Positions 10,121 through 21,004 of a DNA stretch of 64,000 nt are shown in pieces. The stretch comes from Protopterus annectens (lineage: Eukaryota > Chordata > Ceratodontiformes > Protopteridae), in the NCBI RefSeq assembly GCF_019279795.1, contig NC_056745.1:508773716-508837715 (forward strand), in the 5' to 3' direction. Under the pieces are notes generated by a model. It had not been told where the DNA came from, did not search any database, and was given only the letters and a program-made list of their open reading frames with translations. The stretch's first letter is position 1. Each line of letters opens with the position of its first letter. A program made the position numbers and the translations under genes.

Positions 10121-10480
10121 GGCAGACACTAACAATGGATGCATCAGATTATGCCTGGGGGGCCCACATGGCAGAAAATGTATTCAGGGCACATGGCCCG
10201 CAAGCCAGATGCATCTTCATATCAATCAAAAAGAGATGCTAGCTGTTCAAAATGCCCTGACAGCTTTCAAGGATCTACTTCATCCAGGACAACTACTGAT
10301 AAAGATGGACAATACTACAGTCATGTGGTACATAAACAAGCAGGGAGGCACACATTCCTACCCTCTCTGCAGACAAGCCATGACTTTGTGGGACACAGCA
10401 TTGACTTAAGTTCACCTGCAAGCACAATTCCTGCCAGGAAAGATAAATACTCAGGCAGACGAACTAAGCAGAAACCTCAT
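10121..10480 (+). pseudogene. DIRS A RNase H
   Basis: Downstream of the RT is an RNase H domain that would remove the RNA strand of the hybrid. TMDASDYAWG holds the first Asp, HINQKEML the Glu and KMDNTTVMWYINKQG the next Asp. The domain runs over several frames. Element E has the same block with GN in place of DN. Confidence 0.8.
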
Positions 10481-11919
10481 GGATCCCCACGAGTGGAAAC
10501 TGGATCCACAAGTCTTCAGCATGATAACAAGGAAATGGGGATGCCCAGACATAGATCTATTTGCCTCCCCTCACAATTGCCAACTACAGAGATTCTGCAC
10601 AAGGACTTATCACAAGCAAACATGGAAAGTGGATGCCTTATCCTTCAGCTGGAAAAACAGTATATGCCTTTCCTCCACTGCCTCTCCTCCCCAAGGTACT
10701 CCTAAAGGTCAGACAAGAGAAGCCAAAAATGATACTGGCCATGGCAGCACTGGTACCCAATCCTAAAGAACTTGTCTCAAGGTCCAGCCTGGACATTGCC
10801 TCAAATTCATCACTTACTGACCCAACAAAACAATCAGATCCTGCACAGCCAACTCAGGACCTTAAATCTGGCAGCATGGTGGATAATGTAGCCATTCAGA
10901 ATACTCCTCTCTCCGAAGCTGTGATGGATGTTAGTTTGGAGGCCAGGAGGCCCTGTACCAGAAAATCTTATGCAGAAAAATGGAAAAGATTCTGTGCTTG
11001 GAACCAGGCACAAGGAATTGACACGTTTGTTGCAAACATTCCTCAGATTTTACAATACTTAACTGAGATGCTGGACAGAGGCCTATCCTTTTCATAAATT
11101 AAGATCCATGCCTCTGCCATTTCAGCCCATTACAATACGGAACCACCTATCTTGTCTCATTCTTTAATAAGGCAGTACCTCAGAGGGGCCAAAAACATAA
11201 GACCTCCAAGGAGTGCACCAATACCTGCCTGGGACCTCAATTATGTCTTGGAAAAACTCACACTGCCTCCTTTTGAGCCAGCCTCAACAGCTGATATAAA
11301 ATTCATATCCTGGAAAACAGCTCTGCTCCTAGCAATAACCTCTGCAAGATGAGTCTCGGAGTTACAGGCACTCATGGCTGTGGAACCTTTTATCATTTTC
11401 CATCCAGACAGGGTTTCTCTGAGGACAAACCCAACATTTATGCCTAAGGTGGTGCCCAGTGTGGCCCTTGACCAAACCATTCATTTGCCTACCTTTTATC
11501 CAAACCCAAAGAACAAGGGAGAGAGACTTCTGCATTCTTTGGACATACACAGACAGCTACACTTCTACTTGGACAGAACTGAAGCTTTCAGGAAGACTGA
11601 GCAACTTTTATTGGCATATTCTGCAGGATCACAAGGAAAGGCCATCTGAAAACAGACTATTTCAAAATGGATAGGCCATTGCATTCGTTTCTGCTATTCA
11701 CAACATGGCAAATCAGTGCCTAAGGACATTAGGCCACATTCAACCAGAGCAGCAGCCTTCCTCAGAGGAATACCAACCAAAGACATCTTAGAGGCTGCAA
11801 CTTGGAGTTCGGTGCACACCTTTACAAAGCACTACCACTTACCTCTCTACTCTAAATCCAGAGCAGGCTTTGCCACTGCAGTTCTGCAGGGCCTCATAGC
11901 CTCTCCTAATCCTATTTAG
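10481..11919 (+). pseudogene. DIRS A tyrosine recombinase
   Basis: The recombinase, which inserts the circular DIRS DNA instead of an integrase, starts after a conserved WGCPDIDLFASPHN block. It shows the core-binding motif RKSYAEKWKRFCAW, the first catalytic Arg region (SAR), the HSTRAAAFLRG block and the terminal W ... HTFTKHYHL with the candidate Tyr. A TGA interrupts the Arg region directly after SAR at about 11350; the intact outer-element copy reads SARRVSEL there, so a CGA to TGA change is likely. Further breaks lie near 11097 and 11650. Confidence 0.85.
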
Positions 11920-11947
11920 ACCCAGCCACCCATCCTCAGCTTTGGGA

Positions 11948-12050
11948 TTCAACCCAAGAGTAATGGCTGCAACAGTGAAACACGATGAACATAGTACAGT
12001 TGTGTACCTACCATAAATGTAGATGTTAGAGTGTATTCACTGTGGCAGTC
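11948..12050 (+). repeat. Internal complementary region of DIRS A
   Basis: Its first half (AACCCAAGAGTAATGGCTG ... GATGAACAT) is the reverse complement of the left terminus at 6903-6950. Its second half, from AGTACAGTTGTG at 11993, is the reverse complement of the right terminus at 12380-12436. The halves meet at AACAT|AGTAC, so the region mirrors the joined ends. In DIRS-1 such a region templates completion and circularisation. Confidence 0.85.
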
Positions 12051-12223
12051 CAGGTTACCCTCCCACCATCCCCCTTTCTTTTGCTGGGTCTTATCTATAC
12101 TTCTCTATTGTATACAACCTATGTGGTGTATTTGCTTGTAGATGAAGGAAATGATTACCTTAGTGCATGCATGTTTATTGGCATAATTTTTAGCCTACCC
12201 TTTTGGGGGCACCTGACATCTGG

Positions 12224-12393
12224 GGCAAGAAAAACTGAAGAAAATGGCATAGGCTGCATCTTTTATACCCCTGGTGCACTGATGTCAGGGAAGAGGCGAC
12301 AGCAACCAACACCAGACCAAGACTTTGGAATTCAGGCCGACTGCGGGTAGCCTGCCAGCAGGATAACCCAAGAGTAATGACTTCAACAGTGAA
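12224..12393 (-). repeat. Right inverted terminal repeat of DIRS A
   Basis: This is the inverted copy of 6915-7085, diverged at scattered positions; for instance the CRE is TGATGTCA here. The element continues about 43 bases beyond it to CTGTACT at 12436. Confidence 0.82.
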
Positions 12394-12436
12394 TACACTC
12401 GAACATCTACATTTATGGTAGGTACACACCTGTACT

Positions 12437-13114
12437 TTCTGCTGAGTCAGCGTAGCAGGAGCATTCATTATGAATGGAGAATACCATATAATTTCATCAA
12501 CAGCACCCATTTGTTTCCACTTGTATGTATTATTAGCATTGATATTTTGCAATAACACTGGTCTTGTACGAACTGACCATTCGCTCAGGTCTGCTAGATT
12601 GTCTTACTGTAACATATCAGTAGCTTTAGTGGTGTTAATTGTACCGTGTCAGATTTTTCAGTTATGGACACTGAAATTGCTTTATCAGCATAGGCAGTAT
12701 GATTAGATACTAACTTGATTTCAGGGCTGTATGGTTTAATGTTGCTCCTTGTTTAGCTTTATAACGTGTTTAATGCATCTCCTCTAAACATTCCTGTGTC
12801 TATTTTTAGTACCACTATTATGCAAGGATATGATGGGGGTTCACACAAGTGGTTAGTTGGGCAAGCAGCAGCTCAATTCAGTCATGTTTTTGGACAAGTA
12901 TAGCATTGTATTAGTGCTTTAAAAACATTGAAACACCTCCTCCATATGTTTTACTCAGAGCTGAGGGGGATCAAAATGTATGAAAGGCACTGTAGACTAA
13001 TAGCCAGAGTGATTACTACAGTTCTGAACTATGTTTCTGTGACTGCATATGTGTGTGTGAATTTTCTAGGGTAAGGAGTGCTTCCAGGTAATAATTTTTT
13101 TTTATATTTAAACT
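12437..13114. other. Spacer without a gene
   Basis: No coding region or repeat that I recognise; ordinary AT-rich sequence. Confidence 0.5.
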
Positions 13115-13545
13115 ACTAGCATTGAGAAGCAGCACCTTTAGGTATTTCTGACTGATTTTTATTATGTTGCCGGGCTTAACGTGGCATATCCTAAAAAAGG
13201 CACTATGGTGACAAAGTTTTTGTCAATATTCAGAAGCCAAGTGGTGATAAGTGCAAACCATCTCTTGAAAAGCATAGTGGCTTGTTGGTTATGTCTACCC
13301 AAGCTGTCAGAGATTGAATCCCCTTATTGTGACACCAGAAACTATTGAATCCCCTTGTCGTGACACCAGAAACTAAGCCATTTGTTGAAGTAGGTCATTT
13401 TTGCTGGTCCTGTCGTATAATCATTGCTGAAGGTAGGATGCGACTCAAGGATAGATTCATACCCACCTGGGACACATGTATTCAGAGAGCTCCATGTCCC
13501 TCTTCATACAGTCCAATGAGGTATCATGGACTATGACCGTCATAC
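13115..13545 (-). mobile_element. LINE fragment, region before the endonuclease
   Basis: The minus strand resembles LINE H between about 1780 and 2090: CCTAAAAAAGGCACTATGG, the esterase-tail region and the WCHSKGIQ-like segment (here FWCH). It extends further upstream than H does. A stretch of about 30 bases (AATCCCCTT ... ACACCAGAAACTA) is tandemly duplicated at 13314-13374. The open frame is lost. Confidence 0.65.
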
Positions 13546-13565
13546 TGGTTCTTGTGTTTTAAAGC

Positions 13566-13638
13566 CACAAGTGTGTGTGTGTGTGTGAATGCAAGCAAGG
13601 GGAAAGTGTGTGTGTGCGTGTGTGAATGCAAGTAAGGG

Positions 13639-13686
<48 letters not shown>

Positions 13687-13792
13687 AAGCAAGGGGCAAG
13701 TGTGTGTGTGTGAAAATGCAAGCAAGGGGCAAGTGTGTGTGTAAGAATGCAAGCAAGGGGCAAGTGTGTGTGTGTAAGAATGCAAGCAAGGG

Positions 13793-13850
<58 letters not shown>

Positions 13851-14576
13851 AAGCATGGGGCAAGTGTGTGTGTGTGAACGCAAGCAAGGGGTAAGTGTGT
13901 GTGAGAGAATGCAACCCAGGGGGAAGTGTGTGTATGTGAGAATGCAAGCAGGGGGAAAGTGTGTGTGTGTGTAAGAATGCAAGCCAGGGAGAAAGTGTGT
14001 GTGTGTGTAAGAATGCAAGCAAGGGGCAAGTGTGTGTGTGTGTAAGAATGCAAGCAAGGGGCAAGTGTGTGTGTGTGTAAGAATGCAAGCAAGGGGCAAG
14101 TGTGTGTGTGTGTGTGTGAATGCTAGCAAGGGGCAAGTGTGTGTGTGTGAATGCAAGCAAGGGGCAAGTGTGTGTGTGTGTGAAAATGCAAGCAAGGGGC
14201 AAGTGTTTGTGTGCGTGAATGCAAGCAAGGGGCAAGTGTGTGTGTGTGTGTGTGTGTGTGAATGCAAGCAAGGGCAAGTGTGTGTGAATGCAAGCAAGGG
14301 GCAAGTGTGTGTGTGTGTGTGAATGCAAGCAAGGGGCAAGTGTGTGTGTAAGAGAATGCAAGCAAGGGGCAAGTGTGTGTGTGTGAGAATGCAAGCAAGG
14401 GGCAAGTGTGCGTGTGTGTGTGTGTAAATACAAGCAAGGGGTAAGTGTGTGTGTGTGTATGAATACAAGCAAGGGGCAAGTGTGTGTGTGTGTGTGACTG
14501 CAAGCAAGGGGCAAGTGTGTGTGTGTGTGAGAATGCAAGCAAGGGGCAAATGTGTGTATGTGCGTGTGTGTATGAA
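13566..14576 (+). repeat. Compound minisatellite with GT runs
   Basis: About 27 units of a core close to GAATGCAAGCAAGGGGCAAG, each followed by a GT run of variable length (about 8 to 40 bases), fill one kilobase. Core variants include GCATGGGG, GCAACCCAGGGGG and ACAAGCAAGGGG. Open frames of 340-350 codons run through it on the minus strand in more than one frame, encoding Thr-His repeats. They exist because the repeat lacks stops and are not genes. Related units reappear at 15364-15438. Confidence 0.92.
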
Positions 14577-14582
14577 TGCTTA

Positions 14583-15300
14583 CTAAGCTGGGCATTAATC
14601 CCTACGTCACTCGATGGGCTGCCAACTGGCTTACTGACAGAACCCACGCTGTAAAAGTAGCCCACTCCAAATCCAGCTTCTGACAAGCCAGAGTACCTCA
14701 GGGGTCAGTACTGGGACCGCTCATGTTTGGCTTCTACTTCTCTGAAGTACAGGCCAACACTAAGGGATTCTGGCTAACAAAGTTCACAGATGACTGCAAA
14801 CTGGGAGCCATTATTGAATCCCCAAATGTGGATACTCTAGAAAAGGGCCTTACAGAAACAGATGCTTGGTGCCAGAGCCATGGGCTCAAGCTCGGTGCCA
14901 AGAAATGTACAGTTATCCCCTTTGGGAAAAAACATGTACCCATTCTGGGACATGCTACACTTAAAGAAATCCCAATCCCTCAGAGCTACATGCTCCAGGG
15001 ATCTAAACTTTGTCATCACAATAAACAAATGCTGGAGGGATAGGTTCGTGACTCAGACTGCCCAGACTCTGGAATAGACTGCCCATACATATCAAGCAGA
15101 CCGCCACTTTGGCCCTCTTCAAATGGAACATTGATTGGATGGGAGAAAGAAATTAACCCCGGGGATCACGTCACTCACCCTGCTAGACAGGGGTCCAGGG
15201 TAGAAAATAGTGTGGAAGTAATAGCCAGGGAATTGTTAAGGCTAGGCTTGTATAAGCCCTAGAGCCAATAGCCTAGTACCAACCTATGAACCTATAGTTA
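14583..15300 (+). mobile_element. LINE fragment: RT palm joined to 3' end
   Basis: The plus strand encodes a CR1/L2-group RT palm with NPYVTRWAANWLTDRTH, VPQGSVLGP and KFTDDCKLGAI, where FTDD stands in place of the usual FADD. It then joins, with a large internal deletion near 14980, to the same C-terminal segment and 3' tail found at 30257 and 3232. NPYVTRW matches LINE H, so it is the same family. It sits between minisatellite units on both sides. Confidence 0.82.
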
Positions 15301-15363
15301 ACAGACTGCTATCAGAAGGAAGAAGCCCTTGGGTAATTTTATCCTTTGCCAAACAAACTTTGT

Positions 15364-15438
15364 GTCTGTGTGATAAGGGGCAAGTGTGTGCGCATCTGTG
15401 TGATAGGGGCAAGTGTGTGCACGTTTTTGTGATAAAGG
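15364..15438 (+). repeat. Outlying minisatellite units
   Basis: Two to three units of the form TGTGATAAGGGGCAAGTGTGTG resemble the core of the array at 13566-14576. They suggest that the LINE fragment split an older, longer array or that the array spread. Confidence 0.6.
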
Positions 15439-16261
15439 GCACTCTGCCAGTATCTGATGAATTTTACAAAACCACTTTTATCTCTAAAGCTGTCCCAGCA
15501 CAATCTGGTAGTTAGATGTAACTTTAAATACACTATACTGGTATGTTCTTCATATACTGAATTGATAAAGTCTGTTTTGTGATTTATGATTTAGTGTTGA
15601 ATTCTCACTTAATTCCATTAGGTACAAGTGTGCCTTTGCTGGGTAATTTTTTCCCTGTGGTTGTGGAACTGTGTAGTTATAAAGACAGGAAGAATTTGAT
15701 TGTTCACAGGTGGTGTGGGCATGGTTGCTTAACCCTCCCATCAAAACCGTAACACCTTTAGTTTTGCAGCCATGTTTGGATGGATTTGGATCAGGGTGAT
15801 TGCAGTTTATAGGTCTCCTTTTTGCTGGGATTTATGTAAGACCCCTAAAGTGGGAAGGATGAAAGTTTAAAAATAAAACATCCATCACGAAAGGTCTGAG
15901 GTGGAAGATTGTGTATGTGGTTATGCTGATAAGAACTGGAAATTCCTGTGTTAACACTAATGTACAGTAGACAGTTTATTGGACTGTGCTGTAGAAGCTG
16001 AATCTGTGGACAGGTTTACTGGGCTGTGTAAAGTAGGGCTCACTAGTGTTGGATTAAAGTACTTTAATAATGTTGTAGGTGGAAAACTGCTCAATGGGTG
16101 CATTTCATGTACAATTTGAATGGAGTGGCTTGATGTGTAAGATCTGTATAGGCATGTGTTTCTGTTTCTGATGTCTGCACAGCCAAAGTACATAATTACT
16201 CGTGCATTCCTCGGACGAAGGCCTGGGGTCATTCTTGGTGTTATCAAACAAACTTGTGGTT
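15439..16261. other. Spacer without a gene
   Basis: No gene or recognisable element; only short spurious frames. Confidence 0.5.
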
Positions 16262-17145
16262 ATATGTGTGAAAGGGTGAGTGTGTGAGTTGAGTAAGTGT
16301 GGTGTGTGAGCTGAGTGAGTGTGGTGTGTGAGTTGAGTGAGTGCGTGAGTTGAGTGAGTGTGGGGGGTGAGTGAGGGTGGTGGGTGGGTGAATGTGGGGA
16401 GTGAGGGTGGGTGAGCGAGTGTGGTGAGTGAGCGAGTGTGGTATGTGAGCGAGTTGGTGAGTGTGGTGAGTGGGTGTGGTGGGAGGTGAGTGAGTGTGGG
16501 TGGTGAGTGAGTGTAGGTGGGTGGTGAGTGTGGGTGGTGGGTGTGGGTGAGTGTGGGAGTGAGTGTGGGTGGGTGTGGGTGGGTGAGTGAGTGTGGTGGG
16601 TGAGTGAGTGTGGTGGGTGAGTGGTTGAGTGTGGTGGGTGAGTGGTTGAGTGTGGTGGGTGAGTGGTTGAGTGTGGTGGGTGAGTGGTTGAGTGTGGTGG
16701 GTGAGTGGTTGAGTGTGGTGGGTGAGTGGTTGAGTGTGGGTGAGTGAGTGGAGTTGAATGTGGGTGAGTTGAATGTGGGTGAATGAGTGAGGGTGGTGAG
16801 TGTGGGTGGGTGAGTGAGTGCGGTGAGGGTGGTGGGTGGTGAGTGTGGGTGGGTGAGTGTGGTGGGTGGTGAGTGTGGGTGGGTGAGTGTGGTGGGTGAG
16901 AGAGTGGTTGAGTGTGGTGGGTGAGAGAGTGGTTGAGTGTGGGTGGGTGGGTGAGGGTGGTGAGGGTGGTGAGTGAGGTGTGGTGGATGAGGGTGAGTGA
17001 GTTGAGTGTGGGTGAGTGTGGTGAGTGAGGTGTCTGAGTGAGAGTGAGTGAGTGTGGTGGGTGAGTGAGTGAGTGAGTGAGTGTGGGTGAGTGAGTGAGT
17101 GTGGGTGAGTGTGGTGAAGTGAGTGAGTGAGTGTGGGTGAGTCAT
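16262..17145 (+). repeat. GT-rich satellite array
   Basis: Nearly 900 bases consist almost only of G, T and A on the plus strand, built from GTGAGTGAGTGTGGTGG-like units. A 21-bp unit (GTGGTTGAGTGTGGTGGGTGA) repeats six times at 16621-16740; elsewhere the order is irregular. C is almost absent from the strand. Minus-strand open frames of about 300-350 codons (Thr/His/Pro/Ser only) are a by-product and not genes. Confidence 0.9.
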
Positions 17146-18165
17146 TTTTTGGATGCAATTTCTAAATTTTGTAAACTTTGTTTTTGTATTTTCATATTGC
17201 TTTACATTGCCCTACCGATATGTGACAAAGTACAGGCAGAAGCACAGTAACCACTGCAAAAACTAAGAGCATAAATTTGCAATAACCATGCGTATACATT
17301 AATTGCATGTTTTTACATAAGAAGCAGATGTCTGTCACAATTAATAGACAACACTACATCACATTACAAGAAGTATGTAATACTGTAATTTTTTAAATTA
17401 TGTCTTAAAGCATGTTGGTGCTGTTATGCAAGTCTGTGAAATATTTCATGTTTATAGTGTCATTTGTTAGCTATTTAACCAAACGGGAAGGAAAAATAAG
17501 TGGGAGTTTGATGCTTTGCAAAACGGTGATTATTCCCAGTGCTATGTAGCTTGGTTCTAAATTTGACAGGAGGAGTGCAACAAAAAAGTGTCCCACTGTA
17601 AGGAGGGAAAGGCTGACAAGAAAACTGTACATTACTCTGGTCACCTGCTGTGAGCTGTCAATCACATGCAGATAATGGGTCAAATTACCCTTAGCTCTTT
17701 GACAGCTAGAGAAGGTAGGTGTGAAGTGGGAGGGGAGATGCCTTGAATTACTAGATTTCAGCCTTCACAAAAGAAAGCAAGTTAGCATTTCTAAGAAACA
17801 AAAGCAATAAAATGCACTTTTCAGTTCTGTTCTGTAGCATTTGCACTGCTTGTATTTGAAGTAGTCATTGAAAAAGGATAACATTTTAACCAAAAGTAGG
17901 GGACTTTAAGACAGCAGTGAATGCCTGTTAAGTCAATGAAGTGACAGCAGCTTAAGGGAAAACGTGGCAGATCTGATGCATTTATTTGGAGACAAACAAT
18001 GCATTCTGGGATACTTAGAGGCAGAGTAAACAGTCTGAATTATTTCAAAATGCCAGCCCCCATGTGATCAGAGTCACAAATTGCATATAAAAATATCTAA
18101 AAAGCTCTAAATAATCCCAGAGTGCTGTTAAAATGTAGGAAACACCAAACCATGATGAAATAAAT
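17146..18165. other. Spacer before gag, unassigned
   Basis: No gene is evident. The right part may be retroviral leader, because gag-like sequence begins soon after, but the border cannot be fixed by eye. Confidence 0.4.
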
Positions 18166-19729
18166 ATGTTTTTTGAGTCTGAGGGTGTGGTTGTCCTTTT
18201 GCTTAATCTCCAAGGAAAATTAAAGAGAAAAGGGAGAAGAATACCAGGGTTGTGCCGGGCAGCATTTAATGATTGGATGACAGAGGCGAGAGAAAAGGAT
18301 TTGGTTATTAGTAGTTTAAAAGATAATCAGCAGATATTAAAAGAGCAATTGAGGGAATTACAACAAACTGCGAGTAATTCAGATGTAGTAAATGGTAAAT
18401 GCTTGAAGGACCCACCCTTTAAGGGGCTTTATCCTGTGAAGGAATTAGCTAAATTACAGATAACTGAATCGTCGGAAGACGATAATGCTTGGCTCCCCCC
18501 ACCACCAACTGCACCCCCCGCAGTATCAGCCCCCCCTCGCTCAACAAGGAGCGGAAGCACAGCAGCCAGACTCCACCACTAATGATTCCACCCCTAGAGA
18601 AAGAGAACAAACTGCGGACAGTCACTCTAGTGAATCTGATCCAGACACAAGCGATAGAAAAAAGGGAACAAAAACTTGTAGTAAGACTCATAAAGAAGCA
18701 AAAGCTGTAATGTATTTTAAAGCTAAACCCTATTATAAAGGTAAAGGGAAGAGACATTTGCACCGATGAAGGCATTTTGGCCAATTCCCCGCTATAATTA
18801 ACAGTGGGGAATGGGTATTTTGGACCAGATAAATTTAATCCAGATTCAGAATTGGAGTCGCCAGACGACAGATTGTTACCTTTGAGGGAGGTACCTAACC
18901 CAGCCCATGCTAGAAGTGCACATGAACCACAGACTGTTGTAGTACATAGGGTGTGGTCGGCGGTTGATTACAAGCCATTACCAAATTGTTACCGCCTATT
19001 CGTACTAATCCAGCTAAGTTCCAGTGTGTGCTGGTGGGACATATTTGTTTACAAAATCCTATGATAGAAGTTCAGGCAGTTCTTCAGTACGCCATACCGG
19101 CTGATCTGATGAAATGGATTTGGGACCATGCTAATCTTCCTACTCCAATTCCAAAACACGATGCACATGGAAATAGTGGGTTTGAAGCGGTCAGACAGCG
19201 TATAGTAGATGCTATCACATTAAGAGTGCCACCCACACCCAACTGGTCCAAAATCAAGCCAATTCTTCAAAAAGAAGACGAACCTGTGGACGAGTATTTA
19301 AATCATCTCACTGAAGCCTTTGAGGCTTATTCTGGTTACCCAGAACCCACTGAGGGGCCAGCACAGAGCAGGTTGTCGGCTGCCTTTGTAGATGGGTTAC
19401 CACAATGGGATAAGCTAAAGGAAGTATGTTTAAACTGGCCTAGTCTTGGATTGCATGAATTAGTTACACAAGTGCAATACCTCTCCAACCACTTAGCACA
19501 GGAGAAAAAGGATTTACAGGAGAAATCGGTTAAAGCACAGATTCAGATGTGCACTGCCTTCGGGCAGCATGGATGGGGAGGATGGGGAAGAGGGAGGTGG
19601 GCAAGGGCTGGAAACCAAAATAGACAAAACTGGCAGGAAAATCGATCAGCCAGACCCCAAAGCTATAATAATCAGATGGAGTGTTTTAATTGTGACCATG
19701 TAGGCCATTGGAGAAATGAATATCTGTAA
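18166..19729 (+). pseudogene. Retroviral gag, copy 1
   Basis: The first of two gag copies. From 18273 onward it matches 21005-22473 almost base for base. Matrix/linker, capsid and nucleocapsid can be followed, but single-base changes shift the frame near 18525, 18970 and 19390 and two 6-base losses occur near 19395 and 19595. The last zinc-knuckle Cys is a Tyr, as in copy 2. The part before 18273 is present only here. Confidence 0.8.
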
Positions 19730-20353
19730 CTGGTTGAGCAACCTGCCCCACCAACTGACATGTCACCTCAGTGGAATTTTAATTGGACTCCATCCAATTT
19801 GCAGTCATCACAATGAAGGTTCCTGAATGAAGACAACAGCAGTTGTGCCCTTTCATACCTGTGGATCAAGATGGACCACATGTTATTTGCCAAAAATACA
19901 CCATACCCCTTTTTAATTGACACTGGAGCATCCAAATCTATGTTAACTGGTGAAGCAGCAATAAATGTCCCCCTCTCCAATGGCATAACTAGAGGCGTAG
20001 GTGTCTCTGGCATTCCCATTGAATATTCTGAAACCATCCCAGTAACTTTGGGACCTATACAAGACAATCATCCATTTTTAGTAGGACCCTCAGCACCTTT
20101 AAATTTATTGGGAAGAGATTTGCTCTGTAAGATGAGAGCAACCATATTTTGCACTGCTGAAGGAGTATATTTACAAGTACCTTCAGATAAACAAGATAGC
20201 ATTTTGGCTACTTTGGATGAAACTGTCACTCCGCAAACAATGTCTATGCAGTCTGACCTTGATAAGAATAAGCATTTAAATTCATTACCCTCTCATCTAT
20301 GGACCACTCATGATAATGATGTTGGGTTTCTAATTTCAGCTACTCCTGTATAA
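19730..20353 (+). pseudogene. Retroviral protease, copy 1
   Basis: The aspartic protease region, duplicated at 22474-23098. FLIDTGASKS contains the active-site DTGA (GAC at 19919-19921), and LNLLGRDLL is the conserved end block. A one-base loss (TTCCTG against TTCCCTG) near 19822 distinguishes it from copy 2. The segment ends in a stop after SATPV. Confidence 0.8.
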
Positions 20354-20396
20354 ATAACCTTAAAACCGAACAAAGTTACCTTGGGTACCACAGTAC

Positions 20397-21004
20397 CCTT
20401 TGCAAGGTCAAGGTAGGCTGTATGGACTGCCTTTCCTCATCAATGGCCTTGGTGACTATTTCAAGAAGCTCCACCAAGTTCAAAAGGCATGATCTTCCCT
20501 TGACAAAGCCAAACTGGGTCGGGTCCAATGTCTGCAAGTCCCTATATCTTTGTTTATGAGCTCATTATGATCCTCTCCATAGCTTTGCAGACTAGACTTG
20601 TTAAGCTTATGGGCGGTAATTACCAGGGTCCGTGAGAGGCGCCACCTTTGTGGAGTGGGACCACAGTTGCCGCACGCCACTCCTTGGGCACGATCCTGTG
20701 GTAAGGCTGAGATTAAACAGCTGCCTTATGTGCGGGTTTAATTCCTCATTTAGCTCGTGTAGCACACAGCCGGGGACACCATCCGGTCCCATTGATGCTG
20801 TGTTTTTAGCTTTAGAGAGAGCAGCTTTCACCTGCGCATTTGAGATGTCCGGGAGGCTACACTCGGCTGGGATAGTTATCTCTCCTTTAGGGGAGAGGGG
20901 TGAAGTTTGCACTGAACCTGTCTGCCAGTATGTTGGCAATGTCTGTGGGTTCAGTGATTTTTGTATCATTTTGGACTAATTCTGAGCATATCTGTGAGTT
21001 TCCA
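20397..21004 (-). mobile_element. LINE RT fragment between the two gag-pro copies
   Basis: A 608-base piece of the LINE H family, nearly identical to 149-760, bridges the two gag-pro copies. It lacks a 3' tail and has no flanking duplication. The left border lies within the shared hexamer CCTTTG (20397-20402) and the right border between TTTCCA and TTGGATG. These traits do not fit a normal LINE insertion and suggest repair filler or an assembly joint. Several single-base losses relative to the copy at 149-760 lie in short homopolymers or dinucleotides. Confidence 0.85.

Larger units (their letters stand above)
6903..12436 (+). mobile_element. DIRS retrotransposon A
   Basis: A 5.5-kb DIRS-type element on the plus strand begins ATGTTCATC and ends CTGTACT. 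It has inverted terminal repeats (6915-7085 and 12224-12393), gag, overlapping pol with RT and RNase H, a tyrosine recombinase and an internal complementary region (11948-12050). The complementary region pairs with both outer ends, as in DIRS-1. No target duplication is visible: the 5' flank ends GGGG and the 3' flank starts TTCTGC. Many frameshifts and stops make it non-functional. It is the same family as D, E and F but lacks the extra 5-kb module they or their relatives carry. Confidence 0.9.

Noticed and set aside
10481-11919. Recombinase as sign of phage or bacterial DNA
   Set aside because: It is joined to a DIRS RT and RNase H and flanked by DIRS inverted repeats, so it is part of a eukaryotic retrotransposon.
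13566-14576. CRISPR-like array
   Set aside because: Spacers are GT runs of variable length and no cas gene is near; it is a minisatellite in a vertebrate genome.
13524-14595. Open frames of 341-351 codons on the minus strand
   Set aside because: They consist of Thr-His and Leu-Ala-Cys-type repeats from the GT minisatellite and are open in several frames at once; no gene.
16105-17158. Open frames of 304-346 codons on the minus strand
   Set aside because: They follow the GT-rich array and contain only Thr, His, Ser, Pro and a few others; low-complexity by-product.
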